Positions 9,673 to 18,086 of a DNA stretch of 64,000 bases are shown piece by piece. Source of the DNA: Cyanobacteriota bacterium. GTDB lineage: Bacteria > Cyanobacteriota > Cyanobacteriia > CACIAM-69d. The stretch is from the NCBI GenBank assembly GCA_022402445.1, contig JAKRSF010000011.1, forward strand, positions 19,744-83,743. Reading direction: 5' to 3'. The notes below the pieces were generated by a model. That model had not been told where the DNA came from. It saw only the letters and a list, made by a program, of their open reading frames with translations, and did no database searches. Positions within the stretch are counted from its first letter, which is position 1. The number at the start of each line of letters is the position of its first letter. The translations under genes were made by a program, and so were the position numbers.

Positions 9673-10252
9673 AAGGACAATGGCCTGCCGATTGTCGATA
9701 TGAAATCTTCCATGGGGGAAAGTTCTTAACCCTTGGGTGTTATCAATCGCTTCGGTTTAGGGAAAAATACCCATGGAAGCAATGCAATACTGGCATGAAA
9801 TAACTGGATTGGTAATGAATGTGAAATCAGTGATGAGATAGCCTTAAGAAAACCTTTTTAAATCGGAGAAGCTGAGAAATTTTTGTTAGCAAGGGATCTA
9901 GGACATGAAGCTGATCCAAGGTTCTCCGATCAAAGGTGATCCTTCGGGGTTGGGCCGCTCTATGGGTGCCCGTCCCGCCGGTTGGCGAGGGTGGCCTCGG
10001 TGACCCAGCGGCCTAGGCAAACGACCTAGGTCAGTGATCTAGGCAAAGGTGTTCCGTCGGGTGCTGGGGCTGGGTTGGACTAGGGCTGCTCTGGATTGGG
10101 AGCCAAGGGGCACAAATCCGCTGTTTTGCCGTCTATCCAGCTATCGATCTGTGCCTGTTTCCCTTGAGTTGCCCCGTTGATTCGCTGCCCGCTGTTGCCC
10201 AAGCGGTGTTTGCCGCCACCGTGATCGCGTCCTATTTATCCCCTTCGACCCC
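9673..10252. other. Long intergenic region upstream of the kinase pair
   Basis: A 580-bp stretch without a convincing gene. It is AT-rich near the left end (ATG and TAA codons give only very short frames) and GC-rich at the right. A cluster of CTAGG words occurs at 10012-10047 (CCTAGGCAAA, CCTAGGT, TCTAGGCAAA), a possible multi-site operator or repeat. The promoter for the kinase gene at 10253 should be here. Confidence 0.45.
10012..10047. repeat. Three CTAGG-containing direct repeats
   Basis: CCTAGGCAAA at 10012-10021 and TCTAGGCAAA at 10038-10047 flank a third CCTAGG at 10025-10030. The 13-bp spacing between starts suggests helically spaced protein sites or a short decayed tandem repeat. 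No function is assigned. Confidence 0.35.
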
Positions 10253-12982
10253 ATGACTCCGCTGAATTTTCGCCCCTTTCAACTGCCACAATTTGCTAGA
10301 GATTTGGGCATTATTCAAAAAATTAGTGCGGGATTCACCCTGGTCATTGGTGTGGCGGTGGTGGGGGTTTCAACGGGGCTGATGCTGGGGGAGCGGGCGG
10401 AACAGCGATCGCTGGATGCCCTAGAGGCGGCCAGTGAGCATCAGTTACTCCTGAGGGATTTAGAGCGGGCCGTTTTGGAGCTTCAGGATCATCCCCAAAA
10501 ACTCCTGAATGTGGTGGGTAATTCCGTTTGGATTCAGTATGAAAAAAGCCGTTTTACCATTCATCTGCAACAGGTGGTTGAACTGACGGAGGAGTTGGAA
10601 AAGACGGCCCGCTCTTCGACGCTGATCGATCCGAAACAAGGGGCAATTCTGCAAACCTTGGGGGAAGAATATCGTCGGGCCGCCGCCGCCTATCGGGAGC
10701 GGATTGAGGCCCTCTGGGCGATCGCAAAGCCGGAAACCGTGTCCCTTGCGCCGGAGGCGGTGCAGCGGGGGCGGCAGGTGATTTTGGCGGAAATGAGTGC
10801 GGGGCCAGCGCTGCAAATCCAAGTGAGATTTGAGCGGTTGGCGGAACAGTTGCTCAAGGAAACGGCGGCGGCGACCCAGCGCTACAGGGCGGCCCAGGAC
10901 AGTTTTGCAGCGGCCCGTGAACTGCGGCGACTCATTGTGGTGGGTGCCCTGATGGCTTCGGCCCTGGCGGCGTTGGCCCTGGCGTGGTTGCTCAGTCGCG
11001 CGATCGCGCGGCCCGTGGAATATGTGACGGAAATGGCCCAGCACATTACGGATCAGGCCAATTTTGAGTTGCAAATTGCCATCACGGGGCGTGATGAAAC
11101 CGGCCGGCTGGCGGAATCCTTAAATCAACTGGTGCAGCGGATGCGCGGCCTGCTGGCGGAACAGGGGCAGCGGGCGGTGGAACTGGAGCGGGCGCGGGTG
11201 GTGGCGGAGAAGGCTAACCAGGCTAAAAGTGATTTTCTCGCAAATATGAATCACGAGCTGCGGACGCCCCTCAATGGCATCCTCGGCTATGCCCAAATCC
11301 TAGACCGCGATCGCGACCTCACGACCCAGCAGCGACAGGGGGTTCAAATTATTCAACGGTGCGGAACCCACCTATTGACGCTCATTAATGATGTCTTAGA
11401 TCTGGCCAAAATTGAAGCACGGCGGGTGGAACTGTATCCACAACCTCTGGCGTTCAAGAGTTTTCTGCTCACCACGTCAGAAATTTGCCGCATTAGGGCG
11501 GAGGAAAAGAAGATTGCATTTCAGGATGAAATTGCCGACGATTTACCAACGGCAATCCACGCCGATGAAAAGCGACTCAGACAGGTGTTGCTCAATTTAT
11601 TAAGCAATGCTGTCAAGTTCACAGACCAGGGGACGGTGACCCTGCGGGTCTTTCGGGTGGATCCATCCTCCAATTCTAATCTCCGCCCTCGCCCTGATGG
11701 CGCGACCGATCAAGGGGCCTATGGGGAAATCCATGACGCGATCGCAGCGGATCTAGACTTGACTTCACCCCAATCTCAAGTTCTAGAACAAAACGAAGAT
11801 CAAAAAAGCGAGGAAGAGTCAAAGCAGTCGGCCCGGAATACGATTCGCTTTGAAATTGAGGATACGGGCCTTGGAATGCCTTCGGAAAAACTCAGCAAAA
11901 TCTTTCTACCCTTTGAACAACTGGGCAATCGCGCCCAGAAAGAACAGGGCACTGGCCTAGGTTTGGCCATTAGCCAGCAAATTGTTGAACTGATGGGGGG
12001 ACAATTGCAGGTTACGAGTCAAATGGGCCAAGGAAGCCGCTTTTGGTTTGACCTAACCTTTTCAGAAGATGCCCCCGATCAAGATCCCTTGGATCCTAGT
12101 CACCAAGCCCCTGTCATTGGCTACCTTGGAAAACGGCGCTGCATTTTGGTGGTTGATGACTATGAGGAAAATCGGGCAGTGCTTCGGGGAATGCTGGAGC
12201 CCCTTGGATTTTATGTTAAGGAGGCCAGTAACGGACGGGAAGGCTTGGAACGGGTGCAACAGTGGCGACCGGACTTGATCATCACTGATGTGGTGATGCC
12301 GGAATTAGATGGCCTAGAAATGACAAGGAGACTGCGAGTGTTCACCGAATATCAAGCATTCAAAAAAATTCCCATTGTGGTCTCCTCCGCTAGCCTATCT
12401 CTGCCGAATCGACGGGCTAGTATGCGGGCGGGGTGCAATGCGGTGCTGCCAAAGCCTGTTAAGTTTGACGATTTGCTAATCACCATTCGACAAATTCTAA
12501 ATGTGCAGTGGCAATATGAAGATCAACAACAGCCTCTGACCTTCTCTGCACAATCTAAAACGCTAGGAAATGGACTTGCCCTAGGATCAATTCATCCCCA
12601 TCATAACGGCGGTGGAAAGATTCAAGAACAATGTCATGGTTCAGAAAACTTGAGCCATGGTGCCCGCTCCGAAGACCCTGGTCAGGGACAAGTTGTTCCA
12701 TCAATGGCTGCCCCTGGCGCAATGCCTGAGCCATCCAGAAAAACGAGCCATATCATGATGCCTAACCCAAAGGATCTTCAGTTACTCCATGATGCGGCCT
12801 CCGCTGGTTTCCTGAGTCAGGTGCGGGCCATAACCCAGGGACTAACCGATCAAAATCCGTCCTATCACCCCTTCGCAGAGCGCGTGATGCGGTGGGCGGA
12901 TGATCTGGACCTTGAGGCGATCGCGGAATGGATTGCTCCCCACCTGGAGGTTGAACCGGTAAGTTCATCTGATCCCTCCTAG
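10253..12982 (+). CDS. Membrane hybrid histidine kinase (HAMP-HisKA-HATPase-REC)
   Basis: A 909-residue sensor kinase. Two membrane helices (about residues 20-45 and 227-247) flank an extracytoplasmic helical sensor region; then follow a HAMP linker, HisKA with phospho-acceptor His334 in NHELRTPLNG, a HATPase_c domain with N box LSNAVKFT and G boxes DTGLGM and GTGLGL, and a receiver domain with phospho-acceptor Asp679 in ITDVVMPELDG. A roughly 60-residue polar, low-complexity insertion (SSNSNLRPRPDG to EEESKQSARN) splits the HATPase domain between the N and G1 boxes. The C-terminal ~130 residues after the receiver resemble the poorly conserved tail seen in cyanobacterial hybrid kinases. A second REC-kinase gene starts 94 bp downstream and is probably the phosphorelay partner. 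Confidence 0.88.
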   Translation: MTPLNFRPFQLPQFARDLGIIQKISAGFTLVIGVAVVGVSTGLMLGERAEQRSLDALEAASEHQLLLRDLERAVLELQDHPQKLLNVVGNSVWIQYEKSRFTIHLQQVVELTEELEKTARSSTLIDPKQGAILQTLGEEYRRAAAAYRERIEALWAIAKPETVSLAPEAVQRGRQVILAEMSAGPALQIQVRFERLAEQLLKETAAATQRYRAAQDSFAAARELRRLIVVGALMASALAALALAWLLSRAIARPVEYVTEMAQHITDQANFELQIAITGRDETGRLAESLNQLVQRMRGLLAEQGQRAVELERARVVAEKANQAKSDFLANMNHELRTPLNGILGYAQILDRDRDLTTQQRQGVQIIQRCGTHLLTLINDVLDLAKIEARRVELYPQPLAFKSFLLTTSEICRIRAEEKKIAFQDEIADDLPTAIHADEKRLRQVLLNLLSNAVKFTDQGTVTLRVFRVDPSSNSNLRPRPDGATDQGAYGEIHDAIAADLDLTSPQSQVLEQNEDQKSEEESKQSARNTIRFEIEDTGLGMPSEKLSKIFLPFEQLGNRAQKEQGTGLGLAISQQIVELMGGQLQVTSQMGQGSRFWFDLTFSEDAPDQDPLDPSHQAPVIGYLGKRRCILVVDDYEENRAVLRGMLEPLGFYVKEASNGREGLERVQQWRPDLIITDVVMPELDGLEMTRRLRVFTEYQAFKKIPIVVSSASLSLPNRRASMRAGCNAVLPKPVKFDDLLITIRQILNVQWQYEDQQQPLTFSAQSKTLGNGLALGSIHPHHNGGGKIQEQCHGSENLSHGARSEDPGQGQVVPSMAAPGAMPEPSRKTSHIMMPNPKDLQLLHDAASAGFLSQVRAITQGLTDQNPSYHPFAERVMRWADDLDLEAIAEWIAPHLEVEPVSSSDPS

Positions 12983-13076
12983 GGATCGAAGGTTAATCCA
13001 ATTGTGACGGCAGTCACCTCAATTGCCACGGATCAAATCACCCATTTCAAGAAGACGCAAAACTGCTGAGGTTGAT

Positions 13077-14432
13077 ATGAATGCTGACACGGATCATGAC
13101 CTTAATGTGCCGACGGTTTTAGTGGTTGATGATACCCCGACTAATATTCAAGTGTTGTTTAGCCTGCTGGACGAGGTGGGCTATCGAGTTGCGATCGCCA
13201 AGAGTGGTGAAACGGCACTACAGCGGGTTGAACATCATCGACCGGACCTAATCCTATTGGATGTCATGATGCCGGGGGGAATCGATGGCTTTGAAACCTG
13301 CCAACGGCTGAAGGCTAAGGAAGCGACCCGAGATATTCCAATCATATTCATGACGGCCCTTTCGGACACGGTTGATAAGGTCAAGGGGTTGCGTCTTGGG
13401 GCCGTTGATTACATCACAAAGCCGATCCAGCATGAGGAAGTGCTGGCGCGCATGGATGTGCATTTGCAGTTGTATCGCCTCAACCGAAACCTGGAGCAGG
13501 TGGTTATGGAGCGGACGGCGGCCTTGAATGGGGCGCTAGAGGATCTGAAAAATGCCCAAGTGCAGCTTGTTCATGGGGAAAAAATGTCCACCCTAGGGCA
13601 ACTGGTGGCGGGCATTGCCCATGAAATTAATAATCCGATCAATTTTATCTACGGTAATTTTCAACCCGCCAAGGACTATATTGAAGATCTATTGTCATTG
13701 GTCCAGGTTTTTACGGAAGAATATCCAACGCCGAGCGATCGTGTGCAGGAAAAAATGAATGCGATTGATCTGGAATTCCTGCGGGAGGATTTACCTAGAT
13801 TGCTCCATTCCATGCAGTTTGGCACCCAAAGAATTAGGGATTTGGTGTTATCACTGCGCAACTTCTCAAGGCTAGATGAATCGGAGCTAAAAGCGGTTGA
13901 TCTCCATGAGGGGCTAGAAAGTACGCTACTAATCCTGCAAAATCGCCTCAAGTCTAAAACCACTGCCAGAGAAATCTTGCTGAATCGAAACTATGGAAAT
14001 CTGCCGTTAGTAGAATGCTATCCGGGACAGCTCAATCAAGTTTTTATGAATCTGTTGAGCAACGCCATTGATGCCCTTGAGGAACGGATATTGCCCCATG
14101 TGGGGAATGGCCCTGAAGATCATCAAAGTCCTGAGATTCGGATTGCGACGCAGATGGTATCACGCGATCGCGTTCAGGTGATGATTGAAGATAATGGTCC
14201 TGGTATTGCACCGGAAGTTCAATCTAAAATTTTCGATGCGTTTTTCACCACAAAACCCATGAATAAGGGAACGGGGCTGGGTCTCTCAATTAGCTATCAA
14301 ATTATTGTGGATAAACATGGGGGAGAGTTGAGGTGCGTGTCACGGCCCGGAGAAGGAACCCAGTTCGTAATTGAGCTGCCGCTGCGGCTAGGATCTGCCG
14401 TTGAACATTCCCTGTCGGCAAACGTGAGCTAA
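13077..14432 (+). CDS. Response-regulator/histidine-kinase fusion (REC-HisKA-HATPase)
   Basis: A 451-residue cytoplasmic protein with an N-terminal receiver (acidic pair in VVDDTPTN; phospho-acceptor Asp62 in LLDVMMPGG; Lys in TKPI), a short coiled coil and a kinase core of the AHEINNPINFIYGN type (His182), then HATPase_c with DNGPGI and GTGLGLSI. ATG at 13077 is chosen because it directly precedes the receiver; an in-frame TTG at 13023 would add 18 basic residues. The order suggests it receives phosphate from the hybrid kinase just upstream through its receiver. It ends 20 bp from the convergent cobK gene with no visible terminator between. Confidence 0.88.
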   Translation: MNADTDHDLNVPTVLVVDDTPTNIQVLFSLLDEVGYRVAIAKSGETALQRVEHHRPDLILLDVMMPGGIDGFETCQRLKAKEATRDIPIIFMTALSDTVDKVKGLRLGAVDYITKPIQHEEVLARMDVHLQLYRLNRNLEQVVMERTAALNGALEDLKNAQVQLVHGEKMSTLGQLVAGIAHEINNPINFIYGNFQPAKDYIEDLLSLVQVFTEEYPTPSDRVQEKMNAIDLEFLREDLPRLLHSMQFGTQRIRDLVLSLRNFSRLDESELKAVDLHEGLESTLLILQNRLKSKTTAREILLNRNYGNLPLVECYPGQLNQVFMNLLSNAIDALEERILPHVGNGPEDHQSPEIRIATQMVSRDRVQVMIEDNGPGIAPEVQSKIFDAFFTTKPMNKGTGLGLSISYQIIVDKHGGELRCVSRPGEGTQFVIELPLRLGSAVEHSLSANVS

Positions 14433-14452
14433 AGCCCTATTCATGGCCTTGG

Positions 14453-15211
14453 TTAAAATTGACCATTGCTCCACTGAAGAATCCAAGCAATGGCCTCCTC
14501 AACGGTTGCTACAGATGGCCCCGGCGGCGGACTTGGCCGCTGAATCATCACCACCGGTAACTGTAATTCCCGCGCCGCTATGATTTTGCCATAGGTGGCT
14601 GTGCCGCCGCTGTTTTTACTAACCACGGCTTCAATGGCGTATTGTTCCAACAGCGATCGCTCGGATGTCGCGAGAAATGGCCCTTTTTCTAATAGAATGA
14701 ATCCGGGCAGCAACAATGCCGCTGCATCGGGCTGCTCCACCATTCGCATCAAAAACCAAAACTCTTTTAAGTGGGCATAATTTGCCAAATCTTGACGACC
14801 AATACTCAAAAAAATACGCCGTCCCAAAGTCAATAATTGGGCAGCCGCTTCCCGATGATTGGCCGCTTCAATCCAGCGATCGCCAGCCCCAGGTTGCCAG
14901 GGCGATCGCGTCAGCCGCAGGTAGGGCATAGCGAGGGCATCCGCCGCTGCCCAAGCTTGGTGGGAAATCTGATCGGCAAATGGATGGGTCGCATCCACCA
15001 GCAGATGAATGGGCACCGTCTGCAAATAATGCTTTAAACCCTCCAGACCGCCAAAACCGCCGATGCGAACTTGCCAATCTCCCGGAAATTGCGATCGCGT
15101 GCGACCCGCTAAAGAAAGCACTAAAATCCACGGGTGGGATGCCGTCAACTCCCGCAGGGCCTTGATTAAGGCTAATGCGTCACCGGTACCTCCTAGGATC
15201 AAAATGTTCAT
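14453..15211 (-). CDS. cobK: Precorrin-6A (cobalt-precorrin-6A) reductase
   Basis: A 252-residue cytoplasmic enzyme of the CobK/CbiJ family that reduces the macrocycle of precorrin-6A (or its cobalt form) in corrin synthesis using NAD(P)H. The N-terminal nucleotide-binding segment MNILILGGTGDALALIKAL, the VDATHPFA motif and the RIFLSIGRQDLA and VVSKNSGG segments are all family hallmarks. It is the last gene of a leftward cobH-cobI-cobK group, starting 12 bp after cobI, so translation coupling is likely. Length is normal. Confidence 0.93.
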   Translation of the reverse strand: MNILILGGTGDALALIKALRELTASHPWILVLSLAGRTRSQFPGDWQVRIGGFGGLEGLKHYLQTVPIHLLVDATHPFADQISHQAWAAADALAMPYLRLTRSPWQPGAGDRWIEAANHREAAAQLLTLGRRIFLSIGRQDLANYAHLKEFWFLMRMVEQPDAAALLLPGFILLEKGPFLATSERSLLEQYAIEAVVSKNSGGTATYGKIIAARELQLPVVMIQRPSPPPGPSVATVEEAIAWILQWSNGQF

Positions 15212-15223
15212 GACTAATTCCCA

Positions 15224-15982
15224 TTAATCCAAAGCATTCTCTGAAGTATTGAGTCCTAAAGATTGATCACCGGATGCCGATGGGGTGCGATCGCTGAGAA
15301 TTAAAATTAAAGACCAATAGGGCACTTCAGCGGGATTGACCGCCGCTAAGGGCAGGATACGCTGCATGGGTTGACTGATTCGCTCCAGGTAAAGGGCGCG
15401 ATCGTCCAAACCTAATTCCCCTAAGAGGGACGAAATTTTATGAAAATGACGACCTAGCTTAATGATGATAGCCGCATCAATTTTGGCGAGCTGAGTGCGC
15501 AAGACTTCAATGGGAAGGGTCGCCGGAAAAATTGATAGAATATCATTGCCATAGGTTAAGGGATGACCTGCAATGGCACCACTAGCCAAGGTGGAGGAAA
15601 TGCCTGGTATGACTTCTATGTCAAAATGTCCTGAAAGACGATTTAAAAGATACATAAAACTGCCGTACAGCATGGGTTCTCCCTCGCATAGAACCGCCAC
15701 ATCTTGGCCTTGATCTAGATGATTGCGCAGTTTTAGGGCGGCGCGATCATAATAGGGAGCCGCTGACTCTTGAGCACGAAAGGGCAGTGGGATTGGTATT
15801 TCCACTTGATCAGAACGCAGCCACTGGGCCACGATATTTCGGGCAACGGAAGTGCCATCCTCCGAACAAGGGTAGGCAATGACAGGCACCGTTTGCAGCA
15901 GACGCAATGCCTTTAAGGTCAACAGTTCAGGATCACCGGGGCCAAGTCCTAATCCATAAAGCTTGCCTGCTGTACTGTTCAT
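15224..15982 (-). CDS. cobI: Precorrin-2 C20-methyltransferase
   Basis: A 252-residue SAM-dependent methyltransferase of the tetrapyrrole methylase family, CobI/CbiL branch, which methylates C20 of (cobalt-)precorrin-2. The N-terminal GLGLGPGDPELLTLKAL motif, LCEGEPMLYGSFMYL and VIPGISSTLASGA are typical. It sits between cobH (72-bp gap) and cobK (12-bp gap), in the same direction. Corrin synthesis in cyanobacteria normally uses cobalt-precorrin intermediates; the sequence does not decide this. Confidence 0.94.
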   Translation of the reverse strand: MNSTAGKLYGLGLGPGDPELLTLKALRLLQTVPVIAYPCSEDGTSVARNIVAQWLRSDQVEIPIPLPFRAQESAAPYYDRAALKLRNHLDQGQDVAVLCEGEPMLYGSFMYLLNRLSGHFDIEVIPGISSTLASGAIAGHPLTYGNDILSIFPATLPIEVLRTQLAKIDAAIIIKLGRHFHKISSLLGELGLDDRALYLERISQPMQRILPLAAVNPAEVPYWSLILILSDRTPSASGDQSLGLNTSENALD

Positions 15983-16054
15983 ATCACCCTGGAGCCACCA
16001 TGAAATTTAAAATCGACCGGGACGTTTAGTATGACTGACTAGAACCTGAACCAC

Positions 16055-16696
16055 CTAGGGGGCAGAAAACTTGCCCAGCGCCAAGCCATTGACCGCCGCC
16101 GCCGCGATCGCGCTGCCGCCGCGCCGCCCCAGGAGTGTGAGATAGGGCACCCCGCGACTATTGGCCACCAACTCCGCCTTAGATTCCGCCGCCCCCACAA
16201 AACCCACCGGAAAGCCTAGAATGAGCGCTGGCTTGGGTGCCCCTTGATCTAATAATTCCAGGAGATGAAATAAAGCCGTTGGGGCATTGCCAATGGCCAC
16301 AATAGCCCCGTCCAATTGATCGAGCCACAATTCAACGGCCGCTGCTGATCGGGTATTTTGAATGTGCTTGGATCTCGCCGCGATCGACTGATGATTGAGG
16401 GTGCAGATGATCGAATTGTTGGCCCTTAAATGTCGAGATAAAATGCCATGGGCCACCATTTCCGCATCACAGAAGATGGGAGCCCCCGCCGCTAGGGCTG
16501 ATCGACCCCGCGCGATCGCATCCGCCGAAGCCACCAAATCTTTTACCACATCCGTCATGCCGCAGGCGTGGATGATGCGCACCGCCACCACTGCCAAATC
16601 CTGAGGAAGATTCGCGAGATCCGCCGCCGCTTCTGTCTGAATGGTTTCAAAGGATCGTTGATAAATTAAATCGGGATCGCGAATATAGTCCAACAT
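16055..16696 (-). CDS. cobH: Precorrin-8X methylmutase
   Basis: A 213-residue CobH/CbiC family protein that moves the C11 methyl group to C12, forming hydrogenobyrinic or cobyrinic acid. Family features visible are DPDLIYQRSFETIQTEA at the N-terminus, RIIHACGMTDVVKDL with the proposed active-site histidine, and PALILGFPVGFVGAAESK. It is the first gene of the leftward cob group and diverges from cobL, sharing an AT-rich promoter region. Confidence 0.94.
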   Translation of the reverse strand: MLDYIRDPDLIYQRSFETIQTEAAADLANLPQDLAVVAVRIIHACGMTDVVKDLVASADAIARGRSALAAGAPIFCDAEMVAHGILSRHLRANNSIICTLNHQSIAARSKHIQNTRSAAAVELWLDQLDGAIVAIGNAPTALFHLLELLDQGAPKPALILGFPVGFVGAAESKAELVANSRGVPYLTLLGRRGGSAIAAAAVNGLALGKFSAP

Positions 16697-16857
16697 GATT
16701 AACAGATGTGCTGCAATTCTAGCGAGATCTAAATGCCCTAAAAATCAATCTAAGATTGTGCTTGATTTTTTCATTTGAGTCTATTTTAACTGATTTGAGT
16801 TAAAAATAATGGGACAATAATTAAAAGCTTTGACCGAGATCGAACGCCCCTAACTCC
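16697..16857. promoter_or_regulatory. Divergent cobH/cobL promoter region with a dyad
   Basis: A 161-bp AT-rich region between two divergent corrin genes. It contains the perfect dyad TTTTAACT-GATTTG-AGTTAAAA (16784-16805), a candidate operator placed to act on both genes. No cobalamin-riboswitch B12 box is recognisable, so control would be at DNA level. Promoter boxes themselves are not certain. Confidence 0.55.
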
Positions 16858-18078
16858 ATGACTGAATCCACCCCCTGGCTCGCCATTGTTGGCATTGGTG
16901 AAGATGGCCTCGATGGCGTTTCCCCCGCCGGTCGCGCCCTCATCCAGGGGGCCACGGTTCTGGTGGGCGGCGATCGCCACCTGGCCCTGGTGCCATCGGA
17001 TGATGATCGTGAAATTCTGCCCTGGCGATCGCCCTTTGAAGCCTCCATCCAAGCCATTGTGGCGCGGCGGGGGCAGCGGGTTTGCGTCCTCGCCAGTGGT
17101 GATCCCCTCTGCTATGGGGTTGGGGTGACGCTGCTGCGGGCCATCCCATCGACGGAAATCACGATTGTTCCAGCCCCTTCGGCCTTCAGTTTGGCCTGTA
17201 GCCGTCTACATTGGCCGTTTGTTGATGTTAATTTTGTGAGTTTATGTGGACGCGATCTGGCCCACCTGCGCCGCCACCTCTATGGGGGGGCGCGCATCTT
17301 GGCCCTCAGTGCCGATGAACGCACCCCGGCCCAGGTGGCGAATTTATTAAGGGCGTCTGGGTGGGGCTCGGCTAATCTCACAATCCTAGAGCGGCTTGGG
17401 GGACCGCAGGAGCGCATGGTTGCGGGACGGGCCGACAACTGGCCAGATCTACCGGTGGATCGACTGAATCTCATGGCGATCGCCTGCCCCAACGATCCCC
17501 AGGCCCCCAGTCAGCCCCCCGGCCTTGCGGGCCTGCCCGACGGTTGCTATCACCATGACGGCCAACTCACAAAAGCAGAAGTTAGGGCGATAACGCTAGC
17601 AAAATTAGCGCCCTTGCCCGGTCAGTTACTTTGGGATGTGGGGGCCGGGTGCGGGTCCATTGCCATTGAATGGCTCCGGTCGGATCGCCGCTGTCGGGCG
17701 ATCGCGGTCGAGCAGGCGGCCCATCGAGTGCAGTTGATTGCCGAAAATGCCATCGCCCTGGGCACCCCGAATCTGCAAATTGAACCGGGTCGCGCGCCGG
17801 ATATCCTGCGATCGCTGCCCAACCCCGACGCGATTTTCATTGGCGGCGGTCTCACAACCCCTGACCTATTCACCACCTGTTGGGATGCCCTGCCGGTTGG
17901 TGGCCGCCTCGTCGCCAATGCGGTCACCCTGGAAGGGGAACAGGCGCTGTTCCAATGGCGCGATCGCTGGGGCGGACACCTCAGCCGCATCGCCATTCAG
18001 CGGGCAGAACCCATTGGCAAGTTTCTGGGCTGGAAGCCCATGGCCCCCGTGACCCAATGGTGCGCCATTAAACCCTAG
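16858..18078 (+). CDS. cobL: Precorrin-6Y C5,15-methyltransferase (decarboxylating), CbiE-CbiT fusion
   Basis: A 406-residue bifunctional enzyme. The N-terminal half is a tetrapyrrole methylase (CbiE; IVGIGEDGLDGVSPAGRAL, VLASGDPLCYGVG), and the C-terminal half is a Rossmann methyltransferase (CbiT; the SAM loop LLWDVGAGCGSIAIEWLR, then IFIGGGLT). Together they methylate C5 and C15 and remove the acetate carboxyl group from precorrin-6B. Length fits the fused form. It diverges from cobH and ends 8 bp from the convergent ABC exporter gene, so their transcripts probably overlap at the 3' ends. Confidence 0.95.
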   Translation: MTESTPWLAIVGIGEDGLDGVSPAGRALIQGATVLVGGDRHLALVPSDDDREILPWRSPFEASIQAIVARRGQRVCVLASGDPLCYGVGVTLLRAIPSTEITIVPAPSAFSLACSRLHWPFVDVNFVSLCGRDLAHLRRHLYGGARILALSADERTPAQVANLLRASGWGSANLTILERLGGPQERMVAGRADNWPDLPVDRLNLMAIACPNDPQAPSQPPGLAGLPDGCYHHDGQLTKAEVRAITLAKLAPLPGQLLWDVGAGCGSIAIEWLRSDRRCRAIAVEQAAHRVQLIAENAIALGTPNLQIEPGRAPDILRSLPNPDAIFIGGGLTTPDLFTTCWDALPVGGRLVANAVTLEGEQALFQWRDRWGGHLSRIAIQRAEPIGKFLGWKPMAPVTQWCAIKP

Positions 18079-18086
18079 CAATCGCC

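Noticed and set aside
16697..16857. Cobalamin riboswitch upstream of the corrin genes
   Set aside because: No B12 box or the expected conserved elements are present, and the divergent gap is too short and AT-rich.
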